Translations under genes and position numbers: made by a program | In this document: piece by piece, positions 21,687 through 30,867 of the stretch | How positions within the stretch are numbered: the stretch's first letter is position 1 | How the letters are laid out: each line of letters begins with the position of its first letter | Notes under the pieces: model-generated | What the model was told of the DNA's origin: nothing | What the model saw: only the letters and a program-made list of their open reading frames with translations | Database searches by the model: none | Assembly (NCBI RefSeq): GCF_050947875.1 | Contig: NC_134574.1 | Location: forward strand, 152,436,934-152,500,933 | From: Dermacentor variabilis | Lineage: Eukaryota > Arthropoda > Arachnida > Ixodida > Ixodidae | Direction: 5' to 3' | DNA length: 64,000 bases

Positions 21687-21843
21687 GGACGGACACCCGT
21701 GTACTTAGATTTAGGTGCACATTAAAGAACCCCAGGTTGTCAAAATTTCCGGAGTCCTCCACTACGGCGTGCCTCATAATCGGAAACTGGTTTTGGCACG
21801 TAAAACCCCACAATTTAATTTAATTTTCAGACAGACGGACGGA
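21627..21843 (+). mobile_element. 5'-truncated Ruka SINE joined to (ACAG)n repeat
   Basis: The 3' half of the SINE (about 21690-21812, from acacccgtgtacttagattt to the acgtaaaacccc end) lacks the tRNA-like head. The direct repeat gacagacggacgga occurs at 21627-21640 and 21830-21843, fitting a target-site duplication. Between the left copy and the SINE lie about twelve acag units (21641-21689). Confidence 0.8.
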
Positions 21844-22065
21844 GAGACCACCAGTTCCTTATTTTCCCAAACTGTTCTGGGAAACGCCTCCGTTTTCTTC
21901 TCTGTGTATTTTGGGATCTCTGTTATTTGTTTTCGATTCATATTCAGAAATTCTGATGATATTGGTTGATGCTTTGCATTAGTTTCTCCCAAATCTTAAG
22001 GTTAAGCGTTTATGATCGCTACCCAGGCTATTTTTTCATGTTAGTCTATCACCATTTGGTTTATC

Positions 22066-22120
22066 ATAAAAAGCCAACACACGAAGACACCAAGGACAAC
22101 ATTGACGAAATTACTTGTAC
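22066..22120 (-). mobile_element. fragment of a second tRNA-derived SINE family
   Basis: The block gccaacacacgaagacacca is the 3' end of the SINE seen more fully at 59846-60135 and 24005-24187. Only about 55 bp remain; the gypsy LTR begins just after it. Confidence 0.6.
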
Positions 22121-22124
22121 TTCC

Positions 22125-22498
22125 TGTCACGTGGTGGTGACGTTGAATAACACAGTAGCAATACTGTGAACGACAAAACTAACTTTTATTGGGCGAACCT
22201 GTGACCACAAAACAGGCTACACTTATAGCACAACGATAGCGGCGAACACGGTCGGCGATCGTCGAAAATCTGATCAGCGGGTCACGCGCGTCGGCCTTTA
22301 TACCGCAGCCGTCGAATGTTCCAGACTAATTGTCGGGACCCGCATGCCTTCTACAAAGTTCTACGCCATTCGCGTCAAGTGATGAAGTGAGATAACACAA
22401 GGTTCGGCGACAACAGACAGCCGATAGAAGCATCGATAACTTTCCAGAAACTTCGGATACATGCAGGCGCTTCCCGATAAAGATAAGTACACGTGTCA
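22125..22498 (-). repeat. gypsy 3' LTR
   Basis: Bounded by short inverted termini, with a polyadenylation-type AATAAA in its 3' part (cccaataaaagttag in element sense). Shares the block cgcgtcggcctttataccgc and about 200 following bases with the 5' LTR remnant. Confidence 0.75.
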
Positions 22499-22596
22499 AT
22501 ACCCCCCTCTTAAAAAGTATCGACCCGATGCTGCATACAAATGAAAGTAGTAAAGAAAAACACCCGTAGCAAAGTAAACAAAAATAAGGAAGTTCG

Positions 22597-23703
22597 TCAG
22601 CGTCCGTAAAAGGGTTTCAGACGCACCACGTGGACCACTTCAGATCGTGCGCGGCGCCGCTGTAAATGTGAAATTCCGTCTGGCACGACCTCATAGTCCA
22701 GTGCGCCGATACGTCGAATGACCTTGTAGGGTCCGAAATAGCGGCGCAATAGTTTCTCACTCAGTCCTCGTCGGCGTATCGGTGTCCAAACCCAAACACG
22801 GTCGCCGGGCTGGTACTCGACGAAGCGTCGTCGGAGGTTGTAGTGTCGGCTGTCGGTCCTCTGTCGGTTCTTGATCCGTAGGCGGGCGAGCTGTCGGGCT
22901 TCTTCGGCACGCTGTAGATGGCTAGCGACGTCAACATTCTCTTCGTCAGTGACGTGGGGCAGCATGGCGTCGAGCGTCGTCGTCGGGTTCCTGCCGTAAA
23001 GCAGCTTAAACGGCGTGATGTGTGTTGTTTCTTGCACCGCCGTGTTGTAAGCGAAGGTTACATACGGCAGGACCGCGTCCCACGCCTTGTGCTCGACGTC
23101 GACGTACATTGCTAGCATGTCGGCGAGGGTCTTGTTCAGGCGTTCCGTGAGACCATTCGTCTGCGGATGGTAGGCAGTTGACCTCCTGTGGCTTGTCTGG
23201 CTGTACTGCAGAATGGCTTGGACGAGCTCTGCTGTAAAAGCCGTTCCTCTGTCGGTGATGAGGACTTCTGGAGCACCATGTCGCAGCAGGATGTTCTCGA
23301 CGAAAAATTTCGCCACTTCGGCTGCGCTGCCTTTGGGTAGAGCTTTAGTTTCAGCAAAGCGGGTGAGATAGCCCGTCGCCACGACGATCCACTTATTCCC
23401 GGATGTTGACGTCGGAAACGGCCCCAACAAATCCATCCCAATCTGCTGGAATGGTCGGTGAGGAGGTTCGATCGGCTGTAGTAATTCTGCTGGCCTTGTC
23501 GGTGGTCTCTTGCCTCGCTGACACTCTCGGCATGTCTTGACGTAATGGGAGACGTCCGCGGTCAGACACGGCCAGTAATACCTTTCCTGTATTCTCGACA
23601 GCGTCCGCGAGAATCCGAGGTGCCCAGCGGTTGGATCGTCGTGTAGGGCGTGCAGTATTTCTGTACGCAGCGCTGACGGTACAACAAGAAGGTAGCTGGC
23701 GCG
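22597..23703 (-). pseudogene. gypsy integrase, 5'-truncated
   Basis: The frame is open from the deletion junction near 23703 to the stop at 22597. It has an HHCC zinc-binding region (ILHALHDDPTAGHLG, then TCRECQRGK), and a catalytic core with D in MDLLGPF, D in ITDRGTAF and E in TNGLTERLNK. D-to-E spacing is 35 residues, as in retroviral-type integrases. A C-terminal region with FGPYKVIRR (GPY/F-like) follows; no chromodomain is seen. All catalytic residues are present, but with no start, gag or RT the copy cannot act on its own. In an intact element the product inserts the cDNA into host DNA. Confidence 0.88.
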
Positions 23704-23957
23704 GACGCGCGTCGGCCTTTATACCGCAGCCGTCGAATGTTCCAGACTAATTGTCGGGACCCGCATGCCTTCTACAAAGTTCTACACCATTCGCGTCAAG
23801 CGATGAAATGAGATAACACAAGGTTCGGCGACAACAGACAGTAGATAGAAGCATCGATAACTTTCCAGAAACTTCGGATACATGCAGGCGCTTCCCGCGC
23901 TGTGCGATTACATTTGTTAGGCGGCGAAACGTGGTCGCCCGATAAAGATACGTGTCA
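23704..23957 (-). repeat. gypsy 5' LTR remnant
   Basis: Matches the 3' LTR from its outer edge to ggccgacgcgcg and then breaks into integrase sequence. At the outer edge the 14-bp unit acacgtgtcattc is repeated about three times (to 23989), which blurs the exact boundary. Confidence 0.75.
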
Positions 23958-24004
23958 TTCCACACGTGTCATTCGACACGTGTCATTCCTAATTTGTACT
24001 TACT

Positions 24005-24187
24005 AACTGCCCGCAGGTTGGATACGAACTCCCGTCGCGTAATGCGAAGACATGGGTTTCTATCCCAGCTGCTGCCATATTTTTTTCATCCACTTTCATT
24101 TCCATTAATTTATCATTTCTTTCATTCAATTAGTAACTAGAAGTAATTTCCACTATGTTGTCTTTGGTGTTGTGTTGGCTTCTTATG
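24005..24187 (+). mobile_element. second-family tRNA-derived SINE, plus strand
   Basis: A tRNA-like head (cgtaatgcgaagacatgggt and following) is followed by the body catccactttcatttccatt and the 3' end gttggcttcttatga. The same order, inverted, occurs at 59846-60135. The 5' part of the head is eroded. Confidence 0.65.
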
Positions 24188-24349
24188 AATAAGAGAGAAT
24201 GAAACCTTTATTTGAAGGAATGAGTTGTCGGTCGAGGTGGGAGGGTCGCTTATTCCAGGTACCCTCTGGCTTGGATCGCCCTCCGGGCACGCGCGACGAG
24301 TTCGCATTGGTCGTCCAGGTCCGGCTAGGAGATCGCAGCCTACCGCGTT

Positions 24350-26060
24350 TCAGCGAGGAGGTTTGAGTCGGCATCTGCTGCTACTAGTTCTGTCGCTGTG
24401 GCTTGCTTGGGTTTTCTTGTATTGCAGTAGGAGGTGCGCCAGGGCGTCTGGCACATTGCAGTGTGGACAGATGTAACTGTATAGCGTTGGGTGGAAATAA
24501 TGCAGTAAGCTTCCGTGGATAAAGGTATTGCTCTGGAGTCCCCTGTAGTCGGTGCCTTCGTTTTTCGTTAGTTTTGGGTGTGGTGGAGGGTACACCCTGC
24601 GTCCAAGCCGACAGTGCTGCAGTAGTGCTTGGTAGATTAGCGGATTGTTTCCGTTTCCTCCGCTGATTTGGGTGGGTGGGACTTGTCTAGAATCTCGTGC
24701 GGGGAGGCCCAGTTGACGCTCGCGCGATTCGCTGTGTGCCGCTTCATTCCCCTCGAGTCCCTCGTGTCCCGGAACCCACGTCATGCAGGTGTATGGGGGA
24801 GGAGTGTCGCCACGTTTCAGTATGTTGATCGCTTCGATGGAGATCCTGCCTTTCACGTAGTTGCATGCCGCTGTTTGAGAGTCGTTGAATACCACTAGGG
24901 CATCCTCGCTTGTATGGGTGGCGACTGCTATAGCGGCCTCCTCAGCTGTCTCCGCGCGTTTGGCGAGAATTGTCGCCAACGCCAGTGTCGTCCCCCTGTA
25001 GTCTGTGACGCTGATGGCGAAGGCGTTTCGGCCCGGATACTTGGCTGCGTCCACGTAGCGCGCCTGCGGGTCGTTACGCTGCTTGTGTCTGATGGCGTTT
25101 ACCCTGGCGAGCCTTCTGCCTCGATTGTGTTCTGGATGCATGTTCCGAGGTATCTGAAGAGCTTGTAGACATTCTCAGAGCTTCGACGCTATCTTTTCCT
25201 TACGTTCGCCATCATGTTGTAGGTTGGTTTGTTGGTTACGTAACCTGTGCGTCGGAGGACTGCTCGGCCTGTGGTTGTGAGCATGAGTCTCTCGATCTGG
25301 TTGATGAGGTGTGCTTCCGCGAGCTCCTCCCAAGAGTTGTGAACTCCCACGTGAAGTAATCGGTTAGTGGAGGCGGTTGACGGCAGTCCTAGGGCGAGCT
25401 TCGTGGCCTTTCGTATTAGAAGGTTTAACTTTTGTTTCTCGGATGTCTTCAGGTTGAGGTAAGGAGTTACGTATGTAATGCGGCTGTAAAGGAGAACTTG
25501 TACCATTCGCAAGGTGTCGTGCTTTTTGAGGCCGTTGCGGCGATTGGCCACCCGTCGCAACAGATGAGTAAGCTGTGCCACGGTGTTATGTAGCCTGGGG
25601 AGTGTGGCGGAGCCGGACCCGTCCTTGTGTATATGGACTCCGAGGATTCGAAATGAGTCGACCTTCGGTATCGGGACTCCCTGAAGAAAAACTTGTGGGT
25701 CCGGTGCGTCGTGGCTTGGGGGCCGGCCCCGGGTGCGTGCTACCGGGTGCGTGCCCCGAGTACTAACCGCTCAGATTTATCTGGGGCACAGTGGAGGCCA
25801 CAGGTGTTGAGGTACCGTTGGATGATGTTGACCGCCTCTTGAAGACGCGCCTCCTGTTCGCCCGCGCTCGCGCCTCTCGTCCACGGTGTGATATCATCTG
25901 CATGTAGAGCATGAACTATCCCTGGGGCGGTGTCTAGGAGGCGGGAAATTTGAGGAGGAGTCGCGAGACTACAGAACCTTGTCCTACAGAGTCCGTATCG
26001 TCGCGGTCTCGCCCGAACTGCTCGGGTTGCGTGAGGGACTGGAGGCGCTGCTTACGTTGC
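24350..26060 (-). pseudogene. LINE ORF2 remnant: RT C-terminal half and RNase H
   Basis: The RT piece shows a GQGSV motif and, one frame away, ALHADDITPW at about 25905-25880, the catalytic (Y/F)ADD box with H in the first place. The thumb region follows (25581-25189). The RNase H part (25141-24350) begins near RYVDAAKYPGRNAFA, with its first Asp, the ETAEEAA glutamate, FNDSQTAA and WVPGHEGLEGNEAAH, so its catalytic residues look complete. A CPHCNVPDALAHLLLQ segment near the end is the usual C-terminal Cys/His motif of such LINEs. Frameshifts break the RT; the 5' RT and endonuclease are deleted. Confidence 0.82.
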
Positions 26061-26132
26061 CGCGGCGACATAAGTGATTTGCCTAATGGAGCGAGACCGT
26101 GACCGACAGCGGGATGTAGAGCGTGATCCTAA

Positions 26133-27660
26133 TTAGGATAGAGCGAGAGCGTCTCCGGCCAGGTCTTTGTCGAGGCGAGGGCCCCCGTGAGCTTTCAGAG
26201 GTGATAACCAGCGCGGTGAAGTCCTCAATGCTCGAGCTCCAGTGATTCTCTTGGGTGCGAGCGTTGTCAAGCTGCTGTATTCATACTTGGTAGGGGGGCG
26301 GGTTGGTACGGAGTTTCTTCTTGCATTCCTTGCCTGCCGTTTCGTGGTCTCCGCCGCAAATCTTGCATTTCGGGTGACAATCATGTTCTTCTGTGACCCC
26401 ATCGCGCCCGCATGTGTAGCAGAAGTTGGCTCTTGGCTGAGGACAGATATCCTGTCGGTGTCCGATGGCTTCACAGGCTCTGCAGTATTGGACGGGTTTT
26501 CGGTAGGGCTTGCATCTGTAGTCACCGCTTTGGTCGTCATCATCATCATCATCAGCCTGGTTATGCCCACTGCAGGGCCAAGGCCTCTCCCATACTTCTC
26601 CAACTACCCCGGTCATGTGCTAATTGTGGCCATGTTGTCCCTGCAAACTTCTTAATCTCATCCGCCCACCTAACATTCTGCCGCCCTCTGCTACGCTTTC
26701 CTTCCCTTGGAATCCATTCCGTAACTCTTAATGACCATCGGTTATCTTCCCTCCTCATTACGTGTCCTGCCCATGTCCATTTCTTTTTCTTGATTTCAAC
26801 TAAGATATCATTAACTCGCGTTTGTTCCCTCACCCAATCTGCTCTTTTCTTATCCCTTAACGTTACACCTATCATTCTTCTTTCCATAGCTCGTTGCGTC
26901 GTCCTCAATTTAAGTAGAACCCTTTTCGTAAGCCTCCAGGTTTCAGCTTTGGTACATTACGTCTGTCCGTAGAAGGTGATAACCGCGGCTGTTGAAGATT
27001 CTAGCATGTGCGTGCCGAGAAACGTGTATCTTGAGTCCACTCGAAGGCCGGCAACAATCTCTGCGGGACTTGTACCCTGTTCGAGGCCGCATATCACTCC
27101 GCGGCACACATCGTCTGGGTGTCGAATGTGGGGATTGACTTGACAGATGGTTCCGCCGAGTTGTATGGTGTTGATATGCTGCAGTTTGGAAGCTCGTTCC
27201 ATACTTGCCGTGCTCGCGATGATCACATTCATAGTTTCTGCACTTGTGCTCGGACGTTATCGCGAAAGTCTTGCTGGACCAAACCATTGGTTCTTCCGAC
27301 GGCATGTATCACTGTGATGAGTGTGTGCTTTGAGAGGTCAAGTCCTCCATAAGTGCGGAAGACGATTTTGAAGTTGTCAGCAGGGAAGGGTTGCATACTG
27401 AGAATGCGTTGACGCTGCGGCAGTGCTTGTGCTTGAGGTTTAGGGTCTGGTTTCAGAACTTCCACGGCTCTTTCCTCGGCGGATTTATTGTCTTCTTTTG
27501 CTGATCTGCCTTTACGACCAACTTGCGGCCACTCGATGTGGGCTTTACCCGTCGTTTTGCCGATGTTCGAGTCGTATGTACGCTGTGGTATGGTGTCGGA
27601 GTTAGCCCCGGTCACCTCCATTCGCGTCGTTGTCGGCTCTCCTTGTAAAGCGTTCGCCAT
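26133..27660 (-). pseudogene. LINE ORF1 (gag-like, CCHC zinc knuckles), interrupted by RTE
   Basis: Starts at ATG 27660 (MANALQGEPTTTRMEV). The middle part (27232-26957, MNVIIASTASMERASKLQHI and so on) is one frameshift away. After the RTE insertion the frame resumes with CKPYRKPVQYCRACEAIGHR and two further knuckles (CYTCGRDGVTEEHDC, CKICGGDHETAGKEC). The protein would bind element RNA. Sequence on either side of 26535-26945 joins sensibly once the insertion and one copy of its 8-bp flank are ignored. Confidence 0.8.
26527..26953 (-). mobile_element. 5'-truncated RTE insertion into LINE gag
   Basis: 26535-26945 is the last ~400 bp of the RTE family seen at 32695-35787: it encodes MERRMIGVTLRDKKRADWV and ends ALQWA-stop followed by a TGATGA tail. 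The 8-bp direct repeat gctttggt flanks it (26527-26534, 26946-26953). Its frame is intact, so it is younger than the host LINE copy, which it interrupts. Confidence 0.88.
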
Positions 27661-28032
27661 CTGTGTTTCCAGAACAGCGTGCGCACTTCGCCTCAGATGC
27701 TGGTTCTATGTGATTCACTCCTACTGTGAGAGCGCCTTGCGCGTGCACCGCGGGCCTGCAGGCACGAGCCACTGGTCTTCCGCTCGTGCCACGGGTGCCC
27801 CGGCGTTAGGGTTATCTTGGAACGCACGGTCACAGAATGTTCAGGGTTCGATTATTCGAGTAAAGGTCTACTCACTGCGTCGAGGCTGGTGTCAAACGAT
27901 GCCTTGCAACTTCAGGAATCCGAGGTTACCAAATTCGCTGAGTTTCCAAGCAATGTTCCACACAAAATAGCGAGAAAAGCAGGAGCCCATGTAAGACTGT
28001 GCTCCTCCGCCCCCTGGCGGTCTTTTGGCTTC
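27661..28032. other. likely 5' UTR of the LINE, otherwise unassigned
   Basis: GC-rich sequence just upstream of the gag start on the minus strand; probably the 5' UTR of that LINE. No gene seen. Confidence 0.35.
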
Positions 28033-29030
28033 TTATGATATAATTAATAAAAGTGGGGTCCCTTGGTCTAGCTGCTCGCAGACCGTTTCGGCAACTAAGA
28101 CGTAGTCGACACAAGACTGCCTGCTTCTGCGTTGCAACATTACCAGTCCATGAGAGTTCTTCTCCCTGTTAACTAGTATAAGATTCCGTTCATCGCACAA
28201 ATCCAGTTCTATAAAACCGTTGTAATCAGTATATACGTCTAAATCTACCATGCGTACAATCATATCTCCTACTAATACCACCTTGCCCGATTTCTTGAAC
28301 TCATTAACGTCGCTTCTGATGCAATATATTTATCTTTATTTCTGCTATGACTACATGTTCTTAAGTAAGCTACTCCGAGCCACGTATTTCTGCCCCCCCC
28401 CCCCAATGTGCCACTAATTCATAAATACTCCTTACATGTCTCTTTTACTTTTTACCACTTCAAATCTCGCCTAATTAGCATGCCTACGCCGGTGCCTTTC
28501 CTTCTACACTCTTTTGCACCACTCCCATACAAAATTGTCCCATACAAATAACAGCTGGCTGCTCCAAATCTCGTAGATGCATTTCGGTCAAGGCGTACAC
28601 ACTAATAGCTTCATCATGCAGCTGCGTTTGCATTTGAAGCCATTTTTCCTGCTTGCGACCACCCGGCATGTTTATGTAACAACATTTGCCTTCTCTGTAC
28701 TACTCCCCTCTGCGTCGTTGCCTAAGTCTTTGTGGTCTAATTCTGTTCTTTGCTCAGTACATTCAATAATTAGTGTTCTTTCCTGATTGACGGGAGCCCG
28801 CCTAAAGAGGCTACTCCTGCCCGTGCCGCGAATTGATGTCCAGCCGGTGTTGCTACATTATCGCTAAAATGTATGCCGTCACGCAAAAAAAAAAGCGCCT
28901 TCGCAGGCTACTCAGTGCACATATCGGTTGATGTCAATAGCCACAAAATTCATTGTGTTAGCTAGCGTCCGAATTTCTCTTTTCACTGCGAGCACTGCTC
29001 TTTCAATTAAATACACCGTTTAGAGCGCCG
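28033..29030 (-). mobile_element. LINE fragment: esterase-like ORF1 end plus endonuclease
   Basis: At about 28910-28780 the minus strand reads, after one frameshift in an A/T run, FLRDGIHFSDNVATPAGHQ, a DxxH-type end of an SGNH-hydrolase/esterase domain known from ORF1 of some CR1-like LINEs. About 100 bp further on, ORF2 begins: NMPGGRKQEKWLQMQTQL (28669 onward), then YALTEMHLRDLEQP with the endonuclease Glu. It continues to GDM..., SCVDYVLVAE at 28281-28033. RT is absent; the fragment stops at about 28033. Stops and frameshifts are common. A C run lies at 28385-28402. Confidence 0.65.
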
Positions 29031-29339
29031 CCTCATGGTCGTATCATGCATTCGCTGTCGAATTTGCTGTAACCAGCGAGGTTCTGCGCTCCACTGGCTG
29101 TCGTTTTGTGGCCGGCTGTGTGGCATATCATGGTACGTGAGTAAAATCTGTTATGCTGTTCGTGTGTTTGAGCTTGGCTTGTTTGACGCTACAGTAGGGA
29201 AATGGCACGCTGCACCCACATTCCGGTGCTTAAAGCGTTGTGAACATCCCCTCTGTAACATTCCATCAAGATGAATAATTTTCTAGCTGTCTTTAAACCG
29301 ACCCTCATGTCCCACTGCAGACACACGTGCGGCGAAAAT

Positions 29340-30030
29340 TTAAGGAGCCCTGAAGCGCTTTTTATCCAAGGGGAGACATGTATCTGAAGCTAAAATAGGC
29401 CATTTCAGAAATACTTTGCCGCAAAAAGCACTTCAATGCGTACGACAGAAGCGGAGTACTTGGTAATCAATTAACCTCTTCGCTGTGCTTCCGCTCCTTC
29501 TTCAATGCCTTCCACTGCGAAGGCAAGGGCGGTGCGTGGCTTGCCCACAACGCTCCGCCTTCCGTGGCGCGAAGTTTAAATTTCATTTCGGAGGTTAACG
29601 TAGAGGCCACTACTTCCAAATTTGGTGCCTACGGCGCGCTGAGCCTTAGCCAACGTGGTTGTCCTCAGTGAGCCGCAGTGCGGTTAGCCAGCGAACTCGT
29701 GGCGCCACCCCATGGTGGCCGCGGTATCTAGGCTACGTAGCAGACCGCCGCTACTCCTAGCAGCCGCGTATGGGAATCCGCTTTATTGCAAATTAAAGCG
29801 TCTAGAAGATACTGAGGGGCAGGCTTACGTTGAATATAGTGTGTTTGAAAGAGAGGTGACTTCCCGCTCTGCTTGTAAGCTCCATGCACCGAGTACGACA
29901 ACAAAACTTGGCTGATACGTTCACAGTAGCGTATGCTACCCGCGGACTATGTTATTTTACCAAGCCCGAGGGATGGTTCAGAGCCCCTTCAAGGCATCTG
30001 TTGCAAGCGTATCACTCTCTACTGTGGCCT
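29340..30030 (+). repeat. dispersed repeat family A, copy 1
   Basis: Shares ordered blocks with 44935-46170 (same strand) and 42018-40540 (inverse): cttccgctccttcttc, gtatctaggctacgtagc, ttattttaccaagcccgagg. It has no coding capacity that I recognise. This copy lacks the central ~250 bp present in the other two. Confidence 0.7.
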
Positions 30031-30194
30031 CCTTCTCTCTCCAAAGTTTTCACGCCCCTTCCGTCATGCTCTTTCAACAACAAGCCCAACGAAAAATTCT
30101 GCAGGCATAGTGCTCTGCGAACTCACGTAAGAGTGTGCGAAAATTCAGGTGCTTTATAAAATACTGATAACGGGAACATATTGGTCAGTCTTAC

Positions 30195-30517
30195 TTACCC
30201 ACATTCGTACTCACAGTAGGTGTCAGATAAGAAGTAATTAGTTGCAAGGCTTCTATTCGGTTCTCCGCAAACCAAGTATTCTTGGCAGCTCTCCGAAGTC
30301 ACATTGTAAAAGTAGGCCGTAAATCTATCATCGTGTTCTTCGTAATCATCATAATTGATGCTATCATAGAAGGATCCCTCGTCGACACGATCTTCACTCC
30401 TTAAACTTAGTCCATCAGATGAGCGACCTGAGCTGTCGGTAGTCGATACTGTCTTTGTAGAGTTGCGTTTCTCGCACTTGTTTACCGGATTTCCCACACA
30501 AAATTCAGCACCTTGAC
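30195..30517 (-). CDS. secreted Kunitz-type protein, exon 2
   Basis: A polypyrimidine tract and AG (30519-30518) lead into an exon reading QGAEFCVGNPVNKCEKR and ending TYCEYECG. Six cysteines follow Kunitz/BPTI order: C1-x7-C2, then C3-x5-C4-x17-C5-x3-C6. The last spacing is canonical. Between C2 and C3 there are 62 residues, not about 15, an insertion of about 47 that is Ser/Thr-rich and then acidic (DDYEEHDD). Three N-glycosylation motifs are present (NST, NVT, NRS). The exon either ends at a strong donor (gtaagtaag, from 30198) or at the in-frame TAA 30197-30195; read to the stop, exons 1 and 2 give 128 codons. Tick Kunitz proteins are secreted protease inhibitors or channel ligands; the target here is unknown. 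Confidence 0.65.
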
Positions 30518-30803
30518 CTAAATTTTTGGAGAAGAAAGTTTAGCAATGGTGTCATTATAGCTAGGTTTGTACAGATCGAAGACATATTGAAATCCATGCG
30601 AACCGAAGCGTTCGTGAAGTGGTTAAATGCTATATAACTAAATTCGATACATACTAATGTCTTTATTTCAATACAATATACAACATGCAATCTCACGCAA
30701 TACACTTTGTTTATGCTCCGCACAGGTTCCAACCTTAACGTCATGCAGTGTTTATATTTATGAAACCCCGCACAAGCTCGTAAATGTAGGCAATAGTGAG
30801 TAC

Positions 30804-30867
30804 CATGAAATAAAGCAAGCGAAAAGTGCAGCACAATGGTACCGACGATAAGCAAAATGTCTTTCAT
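30804..30867 (-). CDS. secreted Kunitz-type protein, exon 1 (signal peptide)
   Basis: ATG at 30867 opens MKDILLIVGTIVLHFSLALF, a classic signal peptide (Lys, then a long hydrophobic core). The exon ends one base into a codon at 30804 before gtactc, a weak donor. Exon 2 begins with the other two bases of that codon, so the splice restores frame as HG-QGAEFC with a plausible cleavage site there. The intron would be 286 bp. Start choice rests on the signal sequence. No TATA box or poly(A) signal was identified with confidence. The weak donor is the main doubt. Confidence 0.6.

Larger units (their letters stand above)
22121..23961 (-). mobile_element. Ty3/gypsy LTR retrotransposon, internally deleted
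   Basis: Minus-strand element. The 3' LTR is about 22125-22498, starting TGACACGTG and ending CACGTGACA in element sense, with a polypurine tract (aagaggggggta) just inside. The 5' LTR survives only as about 23704-23957 and is joined directly to mid-integrase sequence, so gag, protease, RT and RNase H are missing. TTCC flanks both outer ends (22121-22124, 23958-23961), a possible 4-bp target duplication. The two LTRs differ at only a few positions over their shared ~200 bp, so the insertion is not ancient. Confidence 0.82.
24190..27660 (-). mobile_element. I-clade-like LINE with gag-type ORF1 and RNase H, deleted and interrupted
   Basis: Minus-strand order: ORF1 with zinc knuckles (27660-about 26130), a gap where the endonuclease and most of the RT should be, RT end (about 26060-25190), RNase H and C-terminal region (25141-24350), 3' UTR with AATAAAG and a tail at about 24190. 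An RTE fragment (26535-26945) sits inside ORF1. The combination of CCHC gag and RNase H points to the I clade or relatives. The 3' end abuts the SINE at 24187. Confidence 0.8.

Noticed and set aside
22066..24187. One SINE split by the gypsy insertion
   Set aside because: The SINE pieces on the two sides are in opposite orientation and overlap in content, so they are separate copies.
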